A stretch of DNA of 64,000 bases from assembly GCF_049675895.1 (NCBI RefSeq), contig NZ_CP183835.1, positions 11,932 through 75,931 of the forward strand, written 5' to 3'. Below are positions 16,524 to 25,992 of this stretch, piece by piece. The translations under genes and the position numbers were made by a program. A model generated the notes under the pieces. The model was not told the DNA's origin. It saw only the letters and a program-made list of their open reading frames with translations, and ran no database searches. How positions within the stretch are numbered: position 1 is the first letter of the stretch; every line of letters starts with the position of its first letter. The DNA comes from Ampullimonas aquatilis. GTDB taxonomy: Bacteria; Pseudomonadota; Gammaproteobacteria; Burkholderiales; Burkholderiaceae_D.

Positions 16524-18596
16524 TTGAAACATTCTGTTACTAAAAAGCTGTTGACGGCACTCTCTTTTGTGATTGCAACAACTAGTTGCAATGCAGTCAT
16601 CATCGGTGTTAATGGGCATCCACGCGCTGGACTAGACCCGAACGGTTTCACAAATGCAATTAACCAGATCGGTTTCGGTCATGTCCGAATCGACACCGGT
16701 TCCCCTACAACAATGGCCAATATCAATGCATTTTCTGCCAACAAAACACCGATAACTGCGGTTGTTTACAACAATGCAGCCTACGCAATCAAAACCGGCA
16801 GCAGAGGGTGCGAAGGTACAAGCCAAGCCTTAGAAGACCAGGCTTATAAAGAAACTTACGATCGAGTTATGTCCTTTGGTGGCAAGGTACAAGAAATTGA
16901 ACTTGAAAACGAAGTGTCCCTGTATAACGGAATCCGCAATGGTGGCAAAGCGCCATACAAAGACCCGAACTTATATAAAACTGCCTGTGGTTACACGATG
17001 GCTTCAATCCTAAGAGGCATGAGCAGGGCAGTTGCTGATGTTGCCAGTCATACTGGCGTCCAAATTAAAAGGGTTTTGGGCGCGACCGGCGCTGGCGATG
17101 TTGGCTTTATTAAATTCATGCAGGAGCAAGGTGTCCAATTTGATGTGCTGGGTTATCACAACTACCCAAGTAACACCCAGCCAAGTATGGCACGCGATCC
17201 TTGGTATGGGCCAGGCGGCACGATTGCGATGCTCAACGAATTCGGGAAACCCATCGAGATCAATGAATTTAACTGTGGTGAGGTGTACCAAAACGGCTAT
17301 GACAATCGGCAGGGAAGTCAATCTACTCAAAACTGCGCAGCAGCAATAAAAAAGAATCTAACGGATCTGATCAATTCGGGCGCTAACATCACTTACATCG
17401 ACATGTATGAAATGACCGACGAGACATTCGCATGTGCCGGTCACAATGCATTTAGTGGGAAAGCAGCAGATGCAGAATGCCGCTTTGGGATGATGTATGA
17501 TCTGAACCATCCTAAGACGGACATAATTGCCGCACTGAAACCCTTCTTGAATAAGAATGCCCCAACGGTTTTAAATCTACCACCTGTCGCAAACGTTTCC
17601 AACCAAGGACAAACATCTTCCAATACTGGCAGTACAAATTACGGCAGTGGCAATAATCAGACTGGCTCCGTAGGTGGCAATAACACGCCAGTTTCAGTTC
17701 CAGCAATACCTCCGAAGTTAACGCCAGCACAAGCCACAGGTGGCGGCTATGAATGGGGCTGTGAGGTCTTACTGTGCCTAGCAAATCCAGCCGGTCCAAT
17801 GGCAGCGGCAGCTTGTGTACCGCCAATTCTACGACTTTATGATCTGCTTGATAACTTTGGTGATATGCCAAGCTGTACGCTTGTCGGGCCGAATGGTCAA
17901 CCAAGCAACAGCTCATACGCGCGTCAAGAAAGCTCATTTTATGATGCATGCCCAGCAGGACTCACAGCTTTGCCAGAAGGCGAGTTAGCTGTACAAGCAA
18001 ACCAACTCCCCACTGATTTCTATACCAACCAAGTGCTGCCAGGTAATGCCACTCAAATTAATCAATCTCAGCTAGAAAATTACCTCAATCAAAATGCAGA
18101 AAATGCACCTGTTACCACAATCTCAGGCAAAAAAGACGCGACCAAGACAACGATCAGCCTGATCGCCAAAGGCATTGGTGAAGGCGATACAGTTGTACCA
18201 ACCTCAGATGGCACTCCTATGCCGGACAAAATCTGTGTTGGCAAAAAAACTGGCAACCTCAACTTATATGGTGTTGGTAGTTCTGATAGCCCAGATTGGA
18301 CGATGAATAACCAAGTCGCATCTAGCAGCAATTCATCTGGTAATGGCACGTCAGGTAGCAGTACCGCAGGTGGCGCAGGCACAGCCAGCAGCAGCGGCAA
18401 CACGACTACCGGCGATGTAAGTACACCCGCGCCAAGCTATACAGGAAATGACGCGAGCAATTTTAATAACAACACGACATTTTCGACTTCGGCTATTGGC
18501 ACGTACGACCAAGTTCAAAGAGTCGCAGCAACAAATAGCAATCACTTGATCAATGTATACATTGACAACAAGTTATTTAACCAAGTGCGCTGGTAA
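16524..18596 (+). CDS. Secreted glycosidase-like protein fused to a TrbM-like domain
   Basis: This 690-residue protein opens the transfer operon; it starts with TTG after an AGGGG site. After a signal peptide (cleavage near residue 24; the TTSC could be a weak lipobox) comes a region resembling a clan A glycoside hydrolase barrel: the ELENEVS strand would carry the acid/base E130 and the IEINEFN strand the nucleophile E248. Residues about 355-395 are a Ser/Asn/Gly-rich linker. Then WGCEVLLCLANPAGPMAAAACVPPI...MPSC resembles the cysteine-rich TrbM/KikA conjugation family. A second low-complexity Ser/Gly/Thr stretch (about 590-640) precedes the end. It may act on surface polysaccharide during mating; this is inference. 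Confidence 0.65.
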   Translation: MKHSVTKKLLTALSFVIATTSCNAVIIGVNGHPRAGLDPNGFTNAINQIGFGHVRIDTGSPTTMANINAFSANKTPITAVVYNNAAYAIKTGSRGCEGTSQALEDQAYKETYDRVMSFGGKVQEIELENEVSLYNGIRNGGKAPYKDPNLYKTACGYTMASILRGMSRAVADVASHTGVQIKRVLGATGAGDVGFIKFMQEQGVQFDVLGYHNYPSNTQPSMARDPWYGPGGTIAMLNEFGKPIEINEFNCGEVYQNGYDNRQGSQSTQNCAAAIKKNLTDLINSGANITYIDMYEMTDETFACAGHNAFSGKAADAECRFGMMYDLNHPKTDIIAALKPFLNKNAPTVLNLPPVANVSNQGQTSSNTGSTNYGSGNNQTGSVGGNNTPVSVPAIPPKLTPAQATGGGYEWGCEVLLCLANPAGPMAAAACVPPILRLYDLLDNFGDMPSCTLVGPNGQPSNSSYARQESSFYDACPAGLTALPEGELAVQANQLPTDFYTNQVLPGNATQINQSQLENYLNQNAENAPVTTISGKKDATKTTISLIAKGIGEGDTVVPTSDGTPMPDKICVGKKTGNLNLYGVGSSDSPDWTMNNQVASSSNSSGNGTSGSSTAGGAGTASSSGNTTTGDVSTPAPSYTGNDASNFNNNTTFSTSAIGTYDQVQRVAATNSNHLINVYIDNKLFNQVRW

Positions 18597-18601
18597 TCAC
18601 G

Positions 18602-19219
18602 ATGATTGACTTTGCCGCCCTGTCCATGCAGTGCGCACCCGACGTTCATGTGGACACGATGCGCCGGATTGTTCACGTTGAATCGTCCTTCAATCCCTAT
18701 GCCATAGGGGTAGTGGGAGGTCGTTTACAAAGACAGCCAAAATCACTGGATGAGGCATTAGCAACGGCAAAGTCACTCGACGAACAAGGATTTAATTTCA
18801 GCGTTGGTGCTGCTCAGGTGAATAAATACAACCTTGAAAAATATGGCCTAACCATGAATAGCGCATTCGACCCGTGTGCCAATTTAAGGGCAGGCAGTGA
18901 AATACTAAAAGACTGTTACTTGCGAGCCTACAAAAGTAGTAAGAACGAACAGACCGCCTTGCGGGACTCGTTCAGTTGCTACTACAGCGGTAACTTTACA
19001 GCAGGCTACAAACTTGGCTATGTCAAGGCGATTCTAGCGGCAGAGAATAGTCCTAATGTCATTCCAGCCATCAGAACAACCCAAGATCCGCCTAAGTACA
19101 AAGCTACCAAACCAAGAAAGGAGAGCGCTGCAACAGACACCGAATTACCTAGAAATGACCAAGACAAGAAACAAGACAATACTAAAGAAAATGAGCCTAA
19201 AAGTTCATTGTTATTTTAA
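18602..19219 (+). CDS. virB1: VirB1-type lytic transglycosylase
   Basis: The 205-residue protein has the SLT fold with catalytic Glu in IVHVESSFNPYAIGV (about residue 27), the VGAAQVNKYNLEKYG motif and the CANLRAGSEIL segment. It opens peptidoglycan locally for the secretion channel. No clear signal peptide is visible, but VirB1-like proteins on some plasmids also start close to the catalytic domain. The C-terminal 50 residues are charged and disordered-looking. It begins 5 bp after the glycosidase-like gene. Confidence 0.9.
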   Translation: MIDFAALSMQCAPDVHVDTMRRIVHVESSFNPYAIGVVGGRLQRQPKSLDEALATAKSLDEQGFNFSVGAAQVNKYNLEKYGLTMNSAFDPCANLRAGSEILKDCYLRAYKSSKNEQTALRDSFSCYYSGNFTAGYKLGYVKAILAAENSPNVIPAIRTTQDPPKYKATKPRKESAATDTELPRNDQDKKQDNTKENEPKSSLLF

Positions 19220-19244
19220 TTAACCATTTGTTTTAAGGAAAATT

Positions 19245-19526
19245 ATGAAACTCAGCCTCAAACCCAGCCAATTACTATGCTTATTGTTTGTAGCGTTAGT
19301 AACTAGTGATGCTAATGCTCAGATTGCAAAATTAACAGCAGTTATGACAAACATGCAAGCAACACTATATGGTGTTGCCATCACCATCTTTTCAATTGCA
19401 TTGATGTGGGTCGGCTTCAAGATGGCATTTCAACATGCTAAGTGGTCAGAGGTCTCTGACATTGCAATTGGCGGAATTATTGCAGGTGGTTCGACAGCGA
19501 TTGCTACCTACATTTTTACCGCCTAA
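19245..19526 (+). CDS. virB2: VirB2-type pilin
   Basis: A 93-residue prepilin: a signal peptide ending near SDANA (about residue 26), then two hydrophobic helices (about 43-62 and 70-91) joined by a short basic loop, the normal major pilin layout. An AAGGAA site lies 6 bp before the ATG. Confidence 0.88.
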   Translation: MKLSLKPSQLLCLLFVALVTSDANAQIAKLTAVMTNMQATLYGVAITIFSIALMWVGFKMAFQHAKWSEVSDIAIGGIIAGGSTAIATYIFTA

Positions 19527-19859
19527 ATGGAAGGCTACGCTGATCCAGTTTTTAAAGGCTGTACTCGGCCCGCCATGTTCTTTGGCGTTCCGATGCTGCA
19601 CTTTATCCTGTTAACGGGATTGACTCTGCTTCTAGCATTTTGGGCTGCTTACTTTTTAACGCCTTACTTGAGCCTCTTTTTATTCATGGTCTACATCCCT
19701 TTAATAATGACGCTAAGACAGATCACTAAAAAGGATGATCAAAGACTGAAACAAACACTCTTGAAAGCACGACTCAGAATCAGAATGTCGGCTTCGAGAG
19801 AAAAATGGGGTTCATACAGTTATTCGCCAATTAGCTATAAAAAAAGGCCGGCAAAATGA
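19527..19859 (+). CDS. virB3: VirB3-type inner-membrane protein
   Basis: A 110-residue protein with a VirB3 signature: DPVFKGCTRPAMFFGVPM near the start, two hydrophobic segments (about 23-40 and 43-62) and a basic C-terminal half. The start codon directly follows the virB2 stop, and the end overlaps virB4 by 4 bp. Confidence 0.9.
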   Translation: MEGYADPVFKGCTRPAMFFGVPMLHFILLTGLTLLLAFWAAYFLTPYLSLFLFMVYIPLIMTLRQITKKDDQRLKQTLLKARLRIRMSASREKWGSYSYSPISYKKRPAK

Positions 19860-22309
19860 AAAGCAGTACAAAAATTAAAGAATCAGCCAATAATGAAATT
19901 TCAATGAGTGATTTCATTCCGTACAGCTCGCATCTAAGCGAGAACGTCATCAAAATGAAAAAAACGGGTTATCTACTTGCTAGTTGGCGACTTGATGGGA
20001 TTACTTTTGAAACCGCAGACGTTGATGAAATATTGGCAAAGAAGGAATCTTTAAATAATTTCATCCATGCCATGGGTGGCGGCCAGATTTCATTTTGGAC
20101 ACACAAAGTTAGACGCATTGTCAATGAGCGGTTGGACGGCGACTTTCATATACCATTTTGCAAAGACTTCAATGAAAGATACAACGATTCATTTAAAGAT
20201 CATCGGCAGATGGCTACAGAACTATATCTAACGGTCATCTACAAACCTATTGCTTCTAAAGTGGTGTCGTTCTTTAAGCGTATCAATAAAAAAACGATTG
20301 AAGAACTAAACATCACTGAGCAGAACAACCTAGATAAACTTGACGACATCGCGAAGCAAGTAGAGTCCAGCCTTCATGCTTACGGCATCGAGCGCCTAGG
20401 CACCTACCCAAAGAACAATTTTGTGTATTCAGAAATGTTGTCCTTCTTTGGGTTTCTTGTTAATGGCATATGGGAAGAAATACCACTGCAAAGGGTATCA
20501 ATCAGTGATTACCTACCGTCGTCCCGACTTCATTTTGGGGACAGAAACGGCTTCATTGAGATATGGCATCCGAAAAAGAAAGCTTTTGCTGGCATGCTTG
20601 ACTTCCAGGACTACCCATCTTGGACAGAGCCCGGCATGAACAACGGCATCCTATATGGCGATTATGAATATATTGAAACGCAATCGTTTTCAATTCTAGG
20701 AAAGCGCGATGCGATCAGTGCCTTGAAAGATCAGAAAGGGCATCTGCATGCGACCGAAGACACAGCCGTACAGGAAATACGCCAATTGGACGAAGCCATT
20801 GAACACGTCCAATCTGGATTTATAGAAATGGGTGAATATCACTACAGCCTCGCTATATTTGGAGACACGCTGGATGATGTAGCGAAAAACATGTCTTCTG
20901 CACGTACCATTCTTCAAGATAAATCAGGGTTCAAAGTGTCTGTTATGGATGCGATACCCGAAAGCGGCTGGTTTGCACAACTGCCCGGCAACTGGTGGAT
21001 GAGGCCGCGAGAAGCGACGATTACGAGCAGAAATTTTGCATGCCTTAGTCCATTTCATAATTTCTCAAGGGGTAAGCGGCATGGTAATCCTTGGGGCGAA
21101 GGACTTGCATTATTTAAGACCCCTTCGGGACAACCGTACTACTTTAATTTTCATACCAGTCCCGAAGACCTTGACTCGACGGATGAAAAGCTTCCAGGCA
21201 ACACCTTTATCTGCGGAATGACTGGCGTAGGTAAAACAGTTCTGGAAATGTCACTACTCATGTTTGCCACAAAATACCAAGGCTTAAGAGCCGTCCATTT
21301 TGATAAAGATCGTGGTGCCGAACTCTGCATTAGAGCCCTTGGCGGAAAATACAAAGCGATCAAGCGCGGTCAACCGACAGGATTTAACCCTTTTCAGTTT
21401 GAAACGTCTGAGAAAAACATTCAGTTTTGCGAGAAACTGGTTAAGCAGCTTGTCAAAAAACCTAATGGTCTGAGTGCTAAGGAAGAGGCCGAAGTTAGTC
21501 ATGCGGTACGCACTGTCATGTCTCGGCAAATCTCGCATGAATTGCGCAGCCTTTCTGCCATTTACCAAAATCTGGCAAATACCGTTGGTGGCGATGGCGT
21601 TAAAGAACGACTCAAGAAGTGGACTCGTGGCCAACCCCTTGGCTGGGTTTTCGATAATCCGACCGACACTCAAGACCTGAAATCGGCAAGTATTTTCGGG
21701 TATGACTATACCGAATTCCTTGACGATCCAGAAGTAAGAACTCCTATCATGGCGTACCTATTGCACATCACAGATACGCTCATAGATGGAAAACCATTTA
21801 TTTATTTCATGGAGGAATTCTGGAAGCCACTGATGGATGAAATGTTCTCTGATTTTGCGCTGAATCATCAAAAGACCATCAGGAAATTATCTGGTCTTGG
21901 TGTCTTCGTAACTCAGTCCCCGTCAGATGTACTGACTCACCGGATTGGCAAAACAATGGTTGAGCAGTCAGTGACTCAAATTTATCTGCCCAACCCAAAG
22001 GCAGATCGCGATGATTATGTGAACGGGTTCAAGTTAACTGAATCCGAGTTCAGAATCATAAAAAACTTGGGCGAAACAAGCCGAATGTTTTTAGTTAAGC
22101 AAGGCCATAAATCTGCGATTGTTACGTTTGATCTAAAAGGCATGAACGATATTTTGACGATCATTTCAGGATCAATGGACAACATCGCAATATTTGACGA
22201 GATTGTCGAAGAGGTTGGTGATGACCCCCTAAAATGGATGCCGCTTCTGCATAGCAGAGTATTCCAGCGTAAAACCAACATCATCAACAGAAAGGAAATT
22301 TCATCATGA
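19856..22309 (+). CDS. virB4: VirB4-type ATPase
   Basis: The 817-residue cytoplasmic ATPase energises pilus assembly and DNA transfer. The CagE/VirB4 N-terminal domain is followed by Walker A GMTGVGKT at about residues 455-462, a Walker B-type strand FIYFMEEFWKPL, and the LGVFVTQSPSDVL segment. Length is usual for the family. It overlaps virB3 and the following lipoprotein gene by 4 bp each, so the operon is tightly coupled. Confidence 0.95.
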   Translation: MKSSTKIKESANNEISMSDFIPYSSHLSENVIKMKKTGYLLASWRLDGITFETADVDEILAKKESLNNFIHAMGGGQISFWTHKVRRIVNERLDGDFHIPFCKDFNERYNDSFKDHRQMATELYLTVIYKPIASKVVSFFKRINKKTIEELNITEQNNLDKLDDIAKQVESSLHAYGIERLGTYPKNNFVYSEMLSFFGFLVNGIWEEIPLQRVSISDYLPSSRLHFGDRNGFIEIWHPKKKAFAGMLDFQDYPSWTEPGMNNGILYGDYEYIETQSFSILGKRDAISALKDQKGHLHATEDTAVQEIRQLDEAIEHVQSGFIEMGEYHYSLAIFGDTLDDVAKNMSSARTILQDKSGFKVSVMDAIPESGWFAQLPGNWWMRPREATITSRNFACLSPFHNFSRGKRHGNPWGEGLALFKTPSGQPYYFNFHTSPEDLDSTDEKLPGNTFICGMTGVGKTVLEMSLLMFATKYQGLRAVHFDKDRGAELCIRALGGKYKAIKRGQPTGFNPFQFETSEKNIQFCEKLVKQLVKKPNGLSAKEEAEVSHAVRTVMSRQISHELRSLSAIYQNLANTVGGDGVKERLKKWTRGQPLGWVFDNPTDTQDLKSASIFGYDYTEFLDDPEVRTPIMAYLLHITDTLIDGKPFIYFMEEFWKPLMDEMFSDFALNHQKTIRKLSGLGVFVTQSPSDVLTHRIGKTMVEQSVTQIYLPNPKADRDDYVNGFKLTESEFRIIKNLGETSRMFLVKQGHKSAIVTFDLKGMNDILTIISGSMDNIAIFDEIVEEVGDDPLKWMPLLHSRVFQRKTNIINRKEISS

Positions 22310-22542
22310 AAACCGTGATCAAACTATTTTTAATTATTTTCACAATTTCGTTGAGTGGTTGCGAAAACCATTCGGCCCAAGATGAACTGGCAAAGAAGCA
22401 ACTTGAAATTATTAAAAAAGATGAAGAGCACCGACAGCGAATGATTGAATCATTCAATGCACCAAAAAAACTTTCAGATGGTTATGTTTATCACCCGAGC
22501 AACACTAAACCAGACGCAACCAAGAATCCACCCAAAGAATAA
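22306..22542 (+). CDS. Small lipoprotein sharing its C-terminal motif with VirB5
   Basis: A 78-residue lipoprotein with lipobox LSGC (Cys at about 19), located between virB4 and virB6. In related systems this place can hold an entry-exclusion lipoprotein or a VirB7-like protein. Its C-terminus RQRMIESFNAPKKLSDGYVY is strikingly like the end of the VirB5 protein (RERRINSFNATKKLSDGYVY at 24240-24300). The start overlaps the virB4 stop (ATGA). No separate virB7 gene is seen in the operon, so this or the OmpA-type lipoprotein at 30559 might take that role. Confidence 0.75.
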   Translation: MKTVIKLFLIIFTISLSGCENHSAQDELAKKQLEIIKKDEEHRQRMIESFNAPKKLSDGYVYHPSNTKPDATKNPPKE

Positions 22543-22572
22543 TACCTATTCAACCGTAGAAAAGAGAACAAC

Positions 22573-23577
22573 ATGGGTATCGCCACGGTAGCAGAAACTT
22601 CAATAGACACCATGCTTAACCTTTTTGTTACAACAAAAAGTACAGCCCTCTGCACACTATTGCAGCCAGTTGCACTAGTAGGCATCACGATCTATTTGAT
22701 CGTGATGGGCTACGCCACAATGCGCGGCGATACCAATGACCCTTTGCACTCTTTTATATGGAAGACAGTGAAGATTTGCATGATCTTAGCAGTTGCCCTC
22801 GTGCCAGGTCAGTACCAAAGCTATATAGTCAACGGGATCACTGGCATTCAAGAGGGCCTGCTAACAGCAATGGGTAGCGCAACAACTATCGGTGGACAAC
22901 TAGATAACCTATTTGATACATTTTCAGGAATTGCCTCACTCCTTTTTAAGCAAGCGATAACGACAACAATACCCGATCTGACCTTAATTTGCTTCGCTTT
23001 GGTTGTTGTTGTTAGTGAAATATTTATTGTCACTGTCTCGCTCGGAATGTATTTACTTGCGAAAGTGTCGTTAGTTATTATTTTTGCTGTAGGCCCCGCA
23101 TTTATCCTTTGCGCAATGTTTCCAGCCACGCAGAGATTTACAGAAAGCTGGTTAGGACAAGCCCTTAACTTTGCTGTATTAACTGCCTTACTTGGAACAA
23201 TCATTGCGCTGGAAGTCGGTTTTTTACAGGACTACATGACTAAAGGGAAAGCACAATTGGTCTTAGACCTCCCTAATATCAAAGCCGGTTATTCACCACT
23301 CGATGCCGTTAACGAAATAATCATTATTAGCATCACTTTAGGCGTCGTCCTCTTAAATATCGACAAAATTGCGAGCGCCCTAACTGGTGGCGCAAGCCTG
23401 CAAGGGCTTGGACGTGAAGTCGCATCTAGCCTTATGCGAGGATTTGGTGCCAAATCTAGCCCACCCAAAGCCGGTGGTGGTGAAATTAAATCGGTAACAC
23501 CATCAATATCAAGCTCACCAAATTCGGTGCCTAGCTACCAGAGCCAGACACTTAACAACATTAAACGATCAGCCTAG
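22573..23577 (+). CDS. virB6: VirB6/TrbL-type polytopic membrane protein
   Basis: The 334-residue protein has at least six hydrophobic segments and the family layout: an N-terminal pair around LLQPVALVGITIYLIVMGYATMRG, a central cluster (TLICFALVVVVSEIFIV, VSLVIIFAVGPAFILCAMF) and a C-terminal hydrophobic stretch before a Ser/Pro-rich tail. VirB6 forms part of the inner-membrane pore. Here it precedes virB5, the reverse of the R388/pKM101 order. Confidence 0.88.
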   Translation: MGIATVAETSIDTMLNLFVTTKSTALCTLLQPVALVGITIYLIVMGYATMRGDTNDPLHSFIWKTVKICMILAVALVPGQYQSYIVNGITGIQEGLLTAMGSATTIGGQLDNLFDTFSGIASLLFKQAITTTIPDLTLICFALVVVVSEIFIVTVSLGMYLLAKVSLVIIFAVGPAFILCAMFPATQRFTESWLGQALNFAVLTALLGTIIALEVGFLQDYMTKGKAQLVLDLPNIKAGYSPLDAVNEIIIISITLGVVLLNIDKIASALTGGASLQGLGREVASSLMRGFGAKSSPPKAGGGEIKSVTPSISSSPNSVPSYQSQTLNNIKRSA

Positions 23578-23579
23578 GA

Positions 23580-24317
23580 GTGTGTATGTCTACATTCAAA
23601 AAAATCATTGTTACTTCATTCTTTGTACTCAGTTCTTATTACACCCCAGCCAATGCCCAAGTTGGGCCAGGTGTGCCAACATTTGATTATGCCAACTTAC
23701 TGCAAGCAATAAATCAAGTGCAGGCATGGGGTCAGCAATATTCACAGATGTTTCAGCAAATCCAGACCGGACTTAATACCTACAACTCTATTTCTGGCGT
23801 CAGAAATCTTGGCGATATTTTGAACAACCCACTATTGCAAAATGTTGTACCGGCAGACTTAACCAATACCTATAACGCTATCGATCAAAATGGACTTGGT
23901 GGGTTAACTACAGCAGCGAAGGCTGTACGTAATCTAGTGATGCAATATAACTGCGAAGACAGACAAGGCGAAGATCAACGCACCTGTCAGTCCTTACTCA
24001 ACCAGAATGCACAAAACAAATCCATTTTGCAAAATGCTTTCGACTTAATCAATACCAGAGTAAGCCAGATTCAGGCATTACAAGCCAGGATTAACACTAC
24101 TACCGACGCCAAATCGATTCAGGAATTACAAGCCAGAATCGCATCCGAACAGACTCAAATTGCCAATGATGGCAATCGACTACAAGTCATGGCGTCAATG
24201 GCAGAAGCGCAAAGACAAGCCGTCGATCAAACCATTAGGGAACGGAGAATTAATTCGTTTAACGCCACAAAAAAATTATCTGATGGTTATGTATACAACC
24301 CGCCTATTGCTCCTTAA
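23580..24317 (+). CDS. virB5: VirB5-type minor pilin
   Basis: A 245-residue exported protein with signal peptide (about 1-26, ending ANA) and the helical VirB5/TrbJ pattern (DYANLLQAINQVQAWGQQYSQM). Two cysteines at NCEDRQGEDQRTCQS may form a disulfide. VirB5 caps the pilus and helps contact the recipient. The last 22 residues repeat the tail of the lipoprotein at 22306. It starts 2 bp after virB6 ends. Confidence 0.88.
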   Translation: MCMSTFKKIIVTSFFVLSSYYTPANAQVGPGVPTFDYANLLQAINQVQAWGQQYSQMFQQIQTGLNTYNSISGVRNLGDILNNPLLQNVVPADLTNTYNAIDQNGLGGLTTAAKAVRNLVMQYNCEDRQGEDQRTCQSLLNQNAQNKSILQNAFDLINTRVSQIQALQARINTTTDAKSIQELQARIASEQTQIANDGNRLQVMASMAEAQRQAVDQTIRERRINSFNATKKLSDGYVYNPPIAP

Positions 24318-24322
24318 ATATT

Positions 24323-25090
24323 ATGACCCCTATTACACTTAACAACGAAACAAGCGCGTACAAAGAAGCCATGAATTGGGAATCTGATAAAGCGGCGAGA
24401 AGCATGAAATCTGAGCGCCGCGCTTGGTGGGTTGCTGGCATTGCATCAACACTCGCCATTGTGTCGGTGATTGGAATTGCCACGCTCGCACCTTTTCGTA
24501 CTATCGTCCCGCATCTGTACATCATGGACAAAGCGACAGGCAATATTGAGCTAGTTAATGCACTGGACAACCGAAGTACTGTAGGCTATCAGGAACTCGA
24601 AGATAAGTATTGGGCAAAAAAATACATTACGTATCGCGAGTCGTATTACTACACATTACTACAGTCAGACTATGACAATGTTTTGGCATTGAGCACCCCC
24701 GAGATCGGCCAGGACTACGCCAAGCTCTATGATGGCAACAATGCAAGAGACAAGAAATATGGCGCCAACACAGAAATCAAGATCAACGTGATTAGCGTTT
24801 CATTGAATCACGACGATGTGAGTACTAAAGCCATTGTCCGTTTCGAAAAGACGATTAAACGCGCAAATATGGACAACACAGAACCGCCCAATGTTTATGT
24901 TGCCACTATTGCGTATAAGTATGAGCCTTCCATGTTTGGAAAAGAGAAAGACTTGATCATGAACCCACTTGGCTACAAAGTAGTCGGGTATCGAGTTGAC
25001 TCTGAGCTTTCTCGTCCTACTGTTTCAGCCCAACAACCCACAAGCGGCGCTAATACAACTAGCACCGTGCCTGCCGTGGAAACTCGATAA
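24323..25090 (+). CDS. virB8: VirB8-type inner-membrane protein
   Basis: The 255-residue protein has a short cytoplasmic head, one transmembrane helix (about residues 37-58) and the NTF2-like periplasmic domain (VALDNRSTVGYQELEDKYW-type region, YYTLLQSDYDNVLALS). It is a scaffold of the channel. The stop overlaps the virB9 start. Confidence 0.93.
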   Translation: MTPITLNNETSAYKEAMNWESDKAARSMKSERRAWWVAGIASTLAIVSVIGIATLAPFRTIVPHLYIMDKATGNIELVNALDNRSTVGYQELEDKYWAKKYITYRESYYYTLLQSDYDNVLALSTPEIGQDYAKLYDGNNARDKKYGANTEIKINVISVSLNHDDVSTKAIVRFEKTIKRANMDNTEPPNVYVATIAYKYEPSMFGKEKDLIMNPLGYKVVGYRVDSELSRPTVSAQQPTSGANTTSTVPAVETR

Positions 25091-25983
25091 TGCGCCTAAC
25101 CAATTCAACTATCACTAAAAAGCATGCCTACTTAGCATTTATGCTGAGTTGCCATATACACGGTCATGCCGCTGAAATACCAGAGCCTAGCGATCTCGAT
25201 CCCCGAGTTCGGTACATTACCTATAAGCGTGATGAGGTTGCCGTCATCAAGGTACGACGCGGTTCAGTGACAAGAATTGTGCTCAAGGACGATGAAAAAA
25301 TCGTTTTGTCTGCGTCAGGTTTTGCTGCTGATTGTGGTAAGGAAACTGTTGAATGGTGTATCAGGGCTGACGTTGATAGCAATCAAATATGGGTCAAGCC
25401 AAAGGATGGCGCGACAACTAACAATCTAGAAGTTAAAACAAATCAACGAGACTACAGCTTTGAATTTAATGTGCTGGATGATGCGCCAAATGGTCGCAAA
25501 CCTGGAGAAAAGAACTTTGCAGGACAGCCTATGTTTCGGGTTATTTACCGTTTTCCGGCCGCAATACCAATTGCAAATAGCCTAATTGGTGTCAACCCGG
25601 TCACGAATGACAAAACCAGTGTTGATCAACGCATTTCTCTGGATAAACCAAAGCCACGCAACACAAAGTACTCGATGCAAGTACTCGAAGGTGGGGAAGA
25701 AATCACACCGGCTATGGTGTTTGATGATGGGACATTCACGTATTTCAGATTCCCCGCCAATCGTGAAATTCCTTCGATTTATTACATTTCCCCCAATGAA
25801 GAGGAAAACAGAATCAATTTCCACATGGAGGGTGATTTAGCAGTTGTAGAAAGAATGGGAAGGCGCTTTGTCTTAAGACTTGGAAAAGCTGTAGTAGGCA
25901 TCTGGAACGATGATTTTGACAGTTATGGAGTCGAGCCAATACATGGCACGAATGTTCCTGGCGTGAACCGTACAGTCAAATAA
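25090..25983 (+). CDS. virB9: VirB9-type outer-membrane complex protein
   Basis: A 297-residue CagX/VirB9 protein with a signal peptide (about 1-28, HGHAA) followed by DPRVRYITYKRDEV, a typical mature N-terminus, and a C-terminal domain with NREIPSIYYISPNEEENRINFHMEGD. It forms the outer-membrane ring with VirB10. Two Cys (CGKETVEWC) may be paired. Confidence 0.93.
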   Translation: MRLTNSTITKKHAYLAFMLSCHIHGHAAEIPEPSDLDPRVRYITYKRDEVAVIKVRRGSVTRIVLKDDEKIVLSASGFAADCGKETVEWCIRADVDSNQIWVKPKDGATTNNLEVKTNQRDYSFEFNVLDDAPNGRKPGEKNFAGQPMFRVIYRFPAAIPIANSLIGVNPVTNDKTSVDQRISLDKPKPRNTKYSMQVLEGGEEITPAMVFDDGTFTYFRFPANREIPSIYYISPNEEENRINFHMEGDLAVVERMGRRFVLRLGKAVVGIWNDDFDSYGVEPIHGTNVPGVNRTVK

Positions 25984-25992
25984 GGCGAAAAC

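Noticed and set aside
24317..24323. Expected virB7 gene between virB5/virB6 and virB8
   Set aside because: Only 5 bp separate virB5 and virB8; the only small lipoprotein is the one at 22306, which is not in the usual place and is not named virB7 here.
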